From assembly GCA_029250385.1 (NCBI GenBank), contig JAQXFJ010000193.1:1-5881 (forward strand): a stretch of DNA of 5,881 bases, given 5' to 3'. Positions within the stretch are counted from its first letter, which is position 1. Every line of letters starts with the position of its first letter. Made by a program: the position numbers and the translations under genes. Positions 1 to 5,658 of the stretch are shown here, piece after piece. The DNA comes from Candidatus Poseidoniaceae archaeon. GTDB lineage: Archaea > Thermoplasmatota > Poseidoniia > Poseidoniales > Poseidoniaceae. Below the pieces are notes generated by a model, which searched no databases, was not told where the DNA came from, and was given only the letters and a program-made list of their open reading frames with translations.

Positions 1-689
1 TGAAGGTCATTGAGAACTCCACAAACAGCTCTTCCATTAATTGTCAAGCAATTCAAAATCTCACCTTGTTGTAGAGCAATAAGCGCTTTTTCAAATTCTT
101 GATAAAATGGAATAAAATCTTCCAGTTCTGGTATTTTAGGGCGCTCATCTCTGCATGCTAATAGCACAATCCAATCATCTGGATTTAATCCCGGACCTTC
201 CATAACTACGCTACTATCGATTGTTTCAGCGTTAGCATCGATTAATTTCCAGCCTTTTGTCAAGCATGCCCATGAATCATCAATTGAACCAGTGATTGAA
301 ACTCCTGCATTAATCTGAGATTGAGAGGATATGGCGACTATTTCAGAATCGGAGAGATCTGTTCCCGTTGCCTCGCATAGCGCTTTCACAGCCGCAATAG
401 AAATTGCTGCACTCGACTTTAATCCTCTCCTAGGTGGTATTTTTGATGCTACTGCCCAGTGTATATCCTCTTTTTCCATTCCTTCTGGCAACGCCAATCC
501 ATTGGCTAACCAAGATTCTACAACATTTCCTAACAAGTCATCTGGGTCGTTTAATTGACGTTTACTCGGCCTATCTAATGCTTTGACAATCACGGGAAGA
601 TCGAGTGATACCGAAGCACCATAACCTGTACCTGCTGCATGTAGTAGACTACATGCACCATGAGAGTTGCCAGAACCGATTACTGCCAT
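1..689 (-). CDS. aroK: Archaeal shikimate kinase (GHMP superfamily), partial, C-terminus off the left edge
   Basis: Phosphorylates shikimate to shikimate-3-phosphate with ATP in the cytoplasm. This is the archaeal GHMP-type enzyme, unrelated to the bacterial P-loop AroK. I translated 229 residues from the ATG at 687-689. The N-terminus carries GSGNSHGACSLLHAAGTGYG and ASVSLDL (about residues 5-31), the usual archaeal shikimate kinase opening. Residues 85-95, PPRRGLKSSAA, are the GHMP phosphate-binding motif. Residues 129-141, GVSITGSIDDSWA, match the family's conserved acidic segment. The methanogen homologue is about 280 residues as I recall, so roughly 50 C-terminal residues, including the third GHMP motif, should lie beyond the window. 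The start is fixed by a GGGAG site 8 bases upstream, and it lies only 2 bases after the dehydroquinate synthase stop. It is the third gene of the aro operon. Family assignment is firm. Confidence 0.93.
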   Translation of the reverse strand, partial: MAVIGSGNSHGACSLLHAAGTGYGASVSLDLPVIVKALDRPSKRQLNDPDDLLGNVVESWLANGLALPEGMEKEDIHWAVASKIPPRRGLKSSAAISIAAVKALCEATGTDLSDSEIVAISSQSQINAGVSITGSIDDSWACLTKGWKLIDANAETIDSSVVMEGPGLNPDDWIVLLACRDERPKIPELEDFIPFYQEFEKALIALQQGEILNCLTINGRAVCGVLNDL

Positions 690-691
690 AG

Positions 692-1708
692 TTAAATCTC
701 CCTCGAGGCAATATTGACTTTGTTACCGATATGTCTGGTATGAACTGATTCATGGCAAAGAATAGAATCTCCTTTAGATAACTCTGTCACTGATTTCACC
801 TCGCCGTTTGCACAAACCACGCGAACGGTCTCCGCCTGTTGTAAAAAGATAGAGCATACTCTATGATAGTTATTTTCCCAATAAATTGCCAAAAATGGCC
901 TTTTCTCTATTTTCAATCTGCCAATATTACCAATTCTCTTTTCGCCATTTGAGGTGACAATTAGGATTTCTTCACCGGATTTTAGTTCGGCGATATACTT
1001 AGTTTTGCCATCAGCCATCATGACGTAAGAGTGTGGAGGTCCAGCATTTACTCTAAACGGTCTTGATGGGACGAACTCAGACGACAAAACTTCACCATGA
1101 ACTAGCGCTAAAGAGGATGCAGAAGAACCAATTAACAACCCTTCGCCATACCCAAGCATAGTTGTAAGGTCGATACAGAACCTCTCACCAATCCCGCCAT
1201 TTTTAATCTCCGAGATTAAACAGTGTTCTAATGTTAAGTTATCACTAAAGTCTTCCTTTGTTGCTGGTTCCTTTTCCTTTGATTCTAGCCTTTGTGACTT
1301 AGCAATTTCAGCAGCTTCGATCATTAAAGGTTCTTGATTGATAATTATCGCATCAACGCCTTTCTCTAACGCAAATGCAATCCCTTGAATATCATCGATT
1401 TGATTTACTTTTACTGCCAATTTAGTGCCAGTACCCTCGCATTCTGAGATAAGATTTTCAATCGGTATCATCTTCCAATCAGTGAATTCTAGCACCAGCC
1501 ATTCAACCAGTCCAATTTTTCCTCTTACCCGGTTTTGTGAGTTAATATCAGTGATTTCACCATAAAATCCGATATTTATTTGATTTTCAAAAACCAAATC
1601 CCCTTGTTGATAAAGCGATTGAGTGACATCATTTGTCAAAACTTTATCAAACACATTTGCAGAATGCTGTGGTTGCGCAATATTCCTGGAATCACACCAA
1701 ACTTGCAA
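692..1708 (-). CDS. aroB': 3-dehydroquinate synthase II (archaeal type)
   Basis: Second step of the archaeal shikimate route: NAD-dependent oxidative deamination and cyclisation of 2-amino-3,7-dideoxy-D-threo-hept-6-ulosonate to 3-dehydroquinate. The C-terminal half carries family signatures: GYGEGLLIGSSA (residues 186-197), PSRPFRVNAGPPHSYV (214-229), then GKTKYIAELKSGEEIL and, near the end, QQAETVRVV with a KGDSILC segment. The frame is open back to an ATG at 1750, but I prefer the TTG at 1708. The protein then begins LQVWCDSRN, matching the short lysine/tryptophan/Asp start of the family, and the TTG has a GAGGG site 7 bases upstream. This gives 338 residues, slightly short of the roughly 360 I recall for the methanogen enzyme. 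The gene starts 10 bases after the ADH synthase stop and ends 2 bases before shikimate kinase. Identity is firm; the start is likely but not proven. Confidence 0.93.
   Translation of the reverse strand: MQVWCDSRNIAQPQHSANVFDKVLTNDVTQSLYQQGDLVFENQINIGFYGEITDINSQNRVRGKIGLVEWLVLEFTDWKMIPIENLISECEGTGTKLAVKVNQIDDIQGIAFALEKGVDAIIINQEPLMIEAAEIAKSQRLESKEKEPATKEDFSDNLTLEHCLISEIKNGGIGERFCIDLTTMLGYGEGLLIGSSASSLALVHGEVLSSEFVPSRPFRVNAGPPHSYVMMADGKTKYIAELKSGEEILIVTSNGEKRIGNIGRLKIEKRPFLAIYWENNYHRVCSIFLQQAETVRVVCANGEVKSVTELSKGDSILCHESVHTRHIGNKVNIASREI
698..702 (-). promoter_or_regulatory. Shine-Dalgarno-like site for shikimate kinase
   Basis: Reading the minus strand, GGGAG is followed by the 8-base spacer ATTTAACT and then ATG at 689. 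The site lies inside the last codons (Ser-Arg-Glu-Ile) of the upstream dehydroquinate synthase gene. Translation of the two genes is therefore probably coupled. Confidence 0.6.
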
Positions 1709-1715
1709 AATATAT

Positions 1716-1720
1716 CCCTC
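1716..1720 (-). promoter_or_regulatory. Shine-Dalgarno-like site supporting a TTG start for dehydroquinate synthase II
   Basis: The minus strand reads TGAGGGATATATTTTG. The TGA is the stop of ADH synthase, GAGGG overlaps it, and TTG follows after a 7-base spacer. The overlap of stop and ribosome site suggests translational coupling, and it decides for TTG at 1708 over the ATG at 1750, which would lie inside the upstream gene. Confidence 0.55.
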
Positions 1721-2516
1721 AAAGTGAGCATTTTTCGATGGCCTGATCAACCGTCAATTCTTGATGAACAATCATTACCAATGCCCTAGCTATTGAAGTA
1801 ACTTGAGGATGGGCAAAAATTTGACGCCCCATGCAAACTCCTGAACCACCAGATTCCAAAGATTGTTTAACCATGGTTAGGATTTCTCTGCTATTGCCCG
1901 ATGAAGGACCCCCTGCGACTAAGAGTGGTATTGGAGCTGCTCGACAGATTTTGCTAAAACTTTCCTTGTCACCAGGCCATACTGTTTTTGCAGCATCGCA
2001 GCCTAATTCAAAAGCAATTCTAGCTGCATGGGCATAACCATTTGTTGAGTCTCCTTCAATAAAATTAACATTATCTCCACGAACATAAATCATGCCAAGG
2101 GCTGGGACATTATTCAGATAGGCTTCCCTTGTTATATGGCCCATTCTTTCAAGCATTTTGGGTTCATTCTTGCTTCCAATGTTCAATTGACAAGACACTC
2201 CTACGGCGCCTCGCAGTAACGCTTCATCAACATCTCCTACCAGTACTTTGTTTGAAGTATTTTTTCCACCGTGTCTAGTCGAGGCAGAAAGATGTGCTAT
2301 CATACTTGTATTGGTTCCTTCACAGAGGGCACTATAACGGTCTACCACACCTTTGTGTGCGACAATAACATCAACTCCCCCCGCAATTAAGTCTTGAACA
2401 ATTTGCTCAATGTCGCCCAATCCTTCACAGGGAAAATCAGTTACTCCATGGTCAATTGGGACCCATACACCTTTGCCATTTGGGAGGATTTTATCTAGAA
2501 TTTCCTGTTTCCCCAT
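1719..2516 (-). CDS. aroA': 2-amino-3,7-dideoxy-D-threo-hept-6-ulosonate synthase (ADH synthase), class I aldolase-like
   Basis: First enzyme of the archaeal shikimate route that bypasses DAHP synthase: it joins L-aspartate semialdehyde to a 6-deoxy-5-ketofructose phosphate-derived unit. At 265 residues it is close to the methanogen enzyme (about 273). The aldolase barrel signatures appear in order: PIDHGVTDFP (20-29), VAHKGVV (52-58), IAHLSAS (73-79), CQLNIGS (109-115), IYVRGDN (143-149), ELGCDAAKTVWPGD (170-183), LLVAGGPSSG (198-207) and CMGRQIFAHP (228-237). By alignment from memory with MJ0400, Lys177 is the Schiff-base lysine, Tyr144 the acid/base tyrosine and Asp22 a conserved active-site residue; all are present, so the enzyme looks functional. 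It is the first gene of the operon. No strong ribosome site precedes the ATG; only a weak AGG lies very close, so a leaderless or short-leader mRNA is possible. Confidence 0.93.
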   Translation of the reverse strand: MGKQEILDKILPNGKGVWVPIDHGVTDFPCEGLGDIEQIVQDLIAGGVDVIVAHKGVVDRYSALCEGTNTSMIAHLSASTRHGGKNTSNKVLVGDVDEALLRGAVGVSCQLNIGSKNEPKMLERMGHITREAYLNNVPALGMIYVRGDNVNFIEGDSTNGYAHAARIAFELGCDAAKTVWPGDKESFSKICRAAPIPLLVAGGPSSGNSREILTMVKQSLESGGSGVCMGRQIFAHPQVTSIARALVMIVHQELTVDQAIEKCSL

Positions 2517-2570
2517 GTACCTGCGTAGCGCTTCTAATTGTCAATACTTTGCATGAACCCATGAGGATAC

Positions 2571-2597
2571 GAAATTATTTCCAATGATTTTTATCAC
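2571..2597. promoter_or_regulatory. Candidate divergent archaeal promoter between the aro operon and the coiled-coil gene
   Basis: The 114-base spacer 2517-2630 must drive both flanking genes. On the plus strand, ATTTTTATC (2587-2595) is TATA-like and would place a start site near 2617-2622, giving a nearly leaderless mRNA for the ATG at 2631. That fits the lack of a Shine-Dalgarno site there. On the minus strand, AAATAATTT (2580 to 2572) or GATAAAAATC (2595 to 2586) could serve the aro operon with a leader of roughly 30-45 bases. Matches are loose and based on AT-richness and spacing only. Confidence 0.3.
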
Positions 2598-2630
2598 CTA
2601 GCAACCGATGCTTCAAAAGACTAGTTCGAC

Positions 2631-4364
2631 ATGGCTCACAACATGGAACCAGTAACTATTGTGACCATGTCGGCGTTAGGCGGCGGTTTCATGGTTGGCG
2701 TCTGGTACATTTTAGTGAGAAGTGACGCTAAGCTCAACATGAGGCCGGGCATGTCTGCCGAAGGTCTTAGACAAAGCACTGGTGCACCCAGTTTTGGTAG
2801 AACAAAACAGGAAATAGATCGGAAATTAGCTATTGTAGAAACACGTCGTAGACGTAGTGAAATCATCGAATCAAGACTTGCGGTTCAAGAAGCAGAACTA
2901 TTGGCCGCACAACGTATTAGAAAGTTAGAAGAAGAAGCGAACAACGAGCGTAATCGCCGTGAACAAGACCGTCTTCGAATGGAAGAAGAGGAACGATTAC
3001 GCATAGCCGGTGAAGAAAACCGTGTGAAAGAACAACAGCAAGAAGAACGTCTTCGACTAGAAGAAGAATCTCGAATGGCCAACCAAAGGGCTGAAGAAGA
3101 AACTCGCTTGCAACAAGAAAAAGAAGAGTTGCGACAAGCAGAAATGGCTGCTTCAGAAGAGCAACGGTTGGCAGAACTTGAAGCGGCAAAATTGCAAGAG
3201 GAGATGGACTCACGTGCTGCAGCCGAAGCAGCAATGTCAGAGTTACAGGAACGGTTGAACAGAGAGGGGGCCATGACTGGTGATGTTCAAATTTCATTGA
3301 TGTGGGAAAATTTCAACGACTTAGATTTACACGTAGTCTGCCCATCAGGAGAAAGAATTCACGGAGGTAACAAACTCTCCGGATGTAACGGTGAATTAGA
3401 TGTTGATGCTAATGTAAGGCCTGAAACTAAAAAACCAGTAGAAAATGTTGTTTGGCCTGGGGTTTCTGCCCCACCAGGAACATACCAAGTTTATGTCCAT
3501 CACTACAAGAAACACAAAAAGCGACGCTCAAAAGATCCAACATCTTTCCAAATAATTGTTAATAATGTAGGAGATTATCGTGAATATCACGGCGATTTGA
3601 CACATGGTGATCCTATAACACTGGTTTGTCAGTTTGATGTTCCCGAAAGAAATGAACAAACGGAAAATGCACAACGTAGTCTGGAAGAACAAATGCGTCT
3701 TGAATCCGAGGAGTCGGCTAGACAAGAGGCTGAAAAAGACGAAGAAGAGGCTGCTAGGCAAACTGATTTGGCAGCAGCAGAACAGCAGAGACTTACCGAA
3801 CTTGAAGCAGCAAAGGAAGAAGAAGAACTTGCATCCAAGCAAGCCGCTGAAGACGCTATGTCAGAATTACAAGACCGATTAGACAGGGAAGGTGCTCGGT
3901 CAGGGGATGTACAAATATCATTGATGTGGGACAACTATAACGATTTAGATTTACACGTATTGTGTCCATCAGGGGAAAGAATTCATGGTGGCAATAAGAA
4001 GTCTGAATGTGGTGGTGAATTGGACGTCGATGCCAACGTAAGACCTGAAACTAAAAAGCCGGTTGAGAATGTAGTCTGGGATGATAACACAGCTCAACCT
4101 GGAGAATACCAAGTTTATGTTCACCATTATAAAAAGCACAAAAAGCGACGAACAAAAGACCCTACGAAATTCAAAGTAATTGTCAACAATGTGGGAGATA
4201 TGTTAGAATTTGATGGCGACCTGTCACATGGGGATCCGATTAAATTAGTCGCTCAGTTCAAAGTACCTTCGCAAGAAGAACGAGATGCTAAAATCGAAGC
4301 GATTAGAAAAGAATTAGAGAATTTTGGTTCAAAGAACTCTAACGGACAAAATGACTCTGAATAA
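2631..4364 (+). CDS. Membrane-anchored coiled-coil protein with two duplicated YfaP/DUF2135-like domains; function unknown
   Basis: A 577-residue protein. Residues 8-29 form one hydrophobic, glycine-containing segment (SALGGGFMVGVWYILV within it), most likely a membrane anchor. Residues 60-210 are a highly charged Glu/Arg/Gln helix, probably a long coiled coil or single alpha-helix, with repeated RLRMEEEE / RLRLEEES phrases. Residues 217-338 and 425-546 are two copies of a beta-rich domain with NDLDLHV, CPSGERIHGGNK, GELDVDANVRPE, ENVVW, PG.YQVYVHHY and HGDPI. This pattern resembles the YfaP/DUF2135 family, whose biochemical role is not established to my knowledge. A second charged helix (about 339-424) separates the copies. 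The short tail 547-577 is Lys/Glu-rich, then polar. Each domain has a Cys pair spaced 15 residues apart (237/252 and 445/460) and a very basic KKHKKRR loop. Basic residues just after the membrane segment suggest, by the positive-inside rule, that the bulk faces the cytoplasm, although the Cys pairs would suit the outside. It may be a structural or envelope scaffold (inference). The ATG is chosen because the anchor follows directly. Confidence 0.85.
   Translation: MAHNMEPVTIVTMSALGGGFMVGVWYILVRSDAKLNMRPGMSAEGLRQSTGAPSFGRTKQEIDRKLAIVETRRRRSEIIESRLAVQEAELLAAQRIRKLEEEANNERNRREQDRLRMEEEERLRIAGEENRVKEQQQEERLRLEEESRMANQRAEEETRLQQEKEELRQAEMAASEEQRLAELEAAKLQEEMDSRAAAEAAMSELQERLNREGAMTGDVQISLMWENFNDLDLHVVCPSGERIHGGNKLSGCNGELDVDANVRPETKKPVENVVWPGVSAPPGTYQVYVHHYKKHKKRRSKDPTSFQIIVNNVGDYREYHGDLTHGDPITLVCQFDVPERNEQTENAQRSLEEQMRLESEESARQEAEKDEEEAARQTDLAAAEQQRLTELEAAKEEEELASKQAAEDAMSELQDRLDREGARSGDVQISLMWDNYNDLDLHVLCPSGERIHGGNKKSECGGELDVDANVRPETKKPVENVVWDDNTAQPGEYQVYVHHYKKHKKRRTKDPTKFKVIVNNVGDMLEFDGDLSHGDPIKLVAQFKVPSQEERDAKIEAIRKELENFGSKNSNGQNDSE
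3135..3644 (+). repeat. Internal duplication, copy 1: coiled-coil linker plus DUF2135-like domain
   Basis: Encodes residues 169-338 and is in register with copy 2 at a constant offset of 208 residues (624 bases), with no gap over the aligned stretch. By hand count, 126 of 163 residues (176-338 against 384-546) are identical, about 77%. Many codons differ at third positions, which indicates an old duplication kept by selection rather than a recent event. Confidence 0.85.
3759..4268 (+). repeat. Internal duplication, copy 2: coiled-coil linker plus DUF2135-like domain
   Basis: Encodes residues 377-546, partner of the copy at 3135-3644. Most differences fall in the helical linker and in the loop before PG.YQVYV (PGVSAP in copy 1, DDNTAQ in copy 2). 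The core phrases NDLDLHV, CPSGERIHGGNK, GELDVDANVRPETKKPVEN and VYVHHYKKHKKRR are unchanged. Confidence 0.85.
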
Positions 4365-4376
4365 GTTGCGATAGAT

Positions 4377-4394
4377 TCAGAAAATGAAAACGTT
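4377..4394 (-). terminator. Candidate T-rich archaeal terminator downstream of purP
   Basis: Just past the purP stop, the minus strand reads CGTTTTCATTTTCTGA, two short T-runs of the kind that end archaeal transcripts. The whole spacer between the convergent genes is only 33 bases (4365-4397). No equally clear T-run serves the plus-strand gene there; its transcript may extend into purP antisense. Confidence 0.3.
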
Positions 4395-4397
4395 TGA

Positions 4398-5510
4398 TTA
4401 AGACAAAATGTCTTCAAGACGCCCTTCGAGTTTTGCCTTATTGATAGAACGGGCTATTCTTTTTCCAGTTGACATGCGCTCTTCGTTAATATCGGAATAA
4501 GGTGAACCGCCAACAAACGGATTTGATCCCGCAACTATTCTAGCACTTATCTCAAATACCTTGAATTCTAACTTATCAGTTACAATTGTTTCTAGGCAGA
4601 ATGGTCCAATCATGCCTCGACTCTTTTCTTCAAGTTCAAATGATTCTGCAACAGTTCCCTCAGCCATTTCAAAAGCCTTAGGCAGTAAGGATTCCCTAAT
4701 TACCACGGGTTGGTTTCCGGTCACAACAAAAGAAGGTTCAAGAGACATTTCTCGCAAATCTCTCAAAGAACCAAGTTTGTAAAATTCATCAACATTTGAT
4801 TCATCTCTTCTATCCATTGATAGTAATTCTAGCCGCCCTAAGTTTTTACCTGCCATACTGCCTTTTCCTTGGACTTGATATCCATCAGTAGCAATCGGGT
4901 CAAAGAAAAAGTGTAAGTAGTATCTACACCCTAAGACGTATTCTTGAATGGTAAACTCTTCTTCAATATCGACATTTCTTCTGAAATCACGGTAATCTCT
5001 AGCAATAAAATATCCTCTGCCACCCTTTGCTCCGGCATATTTGACAATTACAGGCCCATCAATATCATGGGGGTCTTCTAGAACTTGGGGCATTTCACAT
5101 CCACCAGCCTCGAGCCACTGCCTTTGCCTTTCTCTACTGCTTTCCCAGTGTAATATTCCTCGATTGCCAAATGTTGGAACCTGAAGATTTCTAAAGTTCG
5201 TCGAGCCTAGGTATTCTACCAAAGATCCGTGTGGGATTATGATGACATTTCTCTTTCGAAACCATTCTGCATAATCTAACATTTCTCGGTAGTCTTCTAG
5301 CATTAGCCACTCATCAGGATTTGCGCCAGGGAATGCTTGGTAAAACTTTCTTCGGTTCTCTCCTACTGCGATTCCAAGCGTCCTAAAACCCTCTTTTCTC
5401 GCTCCGTGAAGTATTTGTAAAGAAGAATGGGAAGCGACGACTCCAATTGTGAGATTGTCTAGGTCGTAATCCGCAAGCCAACTTGCGAGTGTGTCACTGT
5501 CTACGCCCAT
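4398..5510 (-). CDS. purP: Formate-dependent IMP-pathway ligase PurP (FAICAR synthetase)
   Basis: Converts AICAR to 5-formaminoimidazole-4-carboxamide ribonucleotide using formate and ATP, the archaeal replacement for the folate-dependent PurH transformylase. The 370 residues match the usual length (about 360). An ATP-grasp fold is shown by VIVKYAGAKGGRGYFIA (154-170) and IQEYV (188-192). Family signatures are VVASHSSLQILHGARKEGF (24-42), IIPHGSLVEYLG (91-102), VPTFGNRGIL (111-120), DRRDESN (233-239), VIRESLLPKAFE (270-281), MIGPFCLE (300-307) and FEISARIVAGSNPFVGGSPYS (319-339, with the acidic Glu320 likely a metal ligand). Compared from memory with methanogen PurP, residues about 208-226 look like a short Gly/Lys-rich insertion. 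The ATG is forced by an in-frame TGA 12 bases upstream. The GAGGT site lies 18 bases away, too far to be typical. It stands alone, convergent with the coiled-coil gene and divergent from the dioxygenase. Confidence 0.95.
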   Translation of the reverse strand: MGVDSDTLASWLADYDLDNLTIGVVASHSSLQILHGARKEGFRTLGIAVGENRRKFYQAFPGANPDEWLMLEDYREMLDYAEWFRKRNVIIIPHGSLVEYLGSTNFRNLQVPTFGNRGILHWESSRERQRQWLEAGGCEMPQVLEDPHDIDGPVIVKYAGAKGGRGYFIARDYRDFRRNVDIEEEFTIQEYVLGCRYYLHFFFDPIATDGYQVQGKGSMAGKNLGRLELLSMDRRDESNVDEFYKLGSLRDLREMSLEPSFVVTGNQPVVIRESLLPKAFEMAEGTVAESFELEEKSRGMIGPFCLETIVTDKLEFKVFEISARIVAGSNPFVGGSPYSDINEERMSTGKRIARSINKAKLEGRLEDILS

Positions 5511-5647
5511 GTCAAGGGGTCAAGTATTACCTCTATGAGTATTATGGATTTTTTATTCGGTTTTAGAGAAAATTTGCATATTTACACATTTTCTGATATC
5601 GTTGTTATTAGGTAATTTTACGGTCAAAGTTCAAGTCTTTAGTCAAG
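5511..5647. repeat. Clustered GTCAAG-like hexamers in the purP / dioxygenase divergent spacer
   Basis: Exact GTCAAG occurs at 5511-5516, 5519-5524 and 5642-5647, with near copies GTCAAA at 5623-5628 and TTCAAG at 5630-5635, all on the plus strand. One cluster abuts the purP start codon and the other the dioxygenase start codon, where regulator sites for either gene could sit. Short AT-rich hexamers recur by chance, so this is only a candidate. Confidence 0.25.
5548..5557 (-). promoter_or_regulatory. Candidate TATA box for purP
   Basis: The minus strand reads CCGAATAAAAAATCC across 5560-5546. AATAAAAAAT is TATA-like, with a purine-containing stretch in front where the BRE would be. A start site about 25 bases downstream would fall near 5525, giving a leader of roughly 15 bases before the ATG at 5510. 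Confidence 0.35.
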
Positions 5648-5658
5648 ATGCGTATAAC

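Noticed and set aside
331..558. Plus-strand open frame of 75 codons
   Set aside because: It is antisense to shikimate kinase, whose conserved GHMP motif is encoded on the minus strand in the same bases; the product resembles nothing.
1708..1750. ATG at 1750 as the start of dehydroquinate synthase II
   Set aside because: It lies well inside ADH synthase, adds residues without family counterpart, and a better-placed ribosome site serves the TTG at 1708.
2537..2545. ATTGTCAAT palindrome in the divergent spacer as an operator
   Set aside because: It has only four-base arms and no second copy in the spacer; too weak to report as a site.
2961..3090. Short repeated phrases (for example two copies of CGTCTTCGA) as a possible CRISPR or minisatellite
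   Set aside because: They are imperfect, in frame, and explained by the repeating heptad-like RLR.EEE pattern of a coiled coil; there are no spacers between identical repeats.
2885..3297. Long antisense open frames rich in Ser, Leu and Cys
   Set aside because: They are the complement of Glu/Arg/Gln-rich coiled-coil codons (GAA read backwards gives TTC), a known artefact of such genes. The same holds for 3528-3934.
4400..4414. Inverted repeat AAGAC-AAAAT-GTCTT at the purP stop as a hairpin terminator
   Set aside because: The stem is only 5 bp, AT-rich, partly inside the coding region and not followed by a T-run; archaeal termination does not need a hairpin.
5602..5658. In-frame TTG at 5602 as the start of the dioxygenase
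   Set aside because: No ribosome site precedes it, the added residues have no family match, and the ATG at 5659 gives a normal distance to the YGNYL motif.
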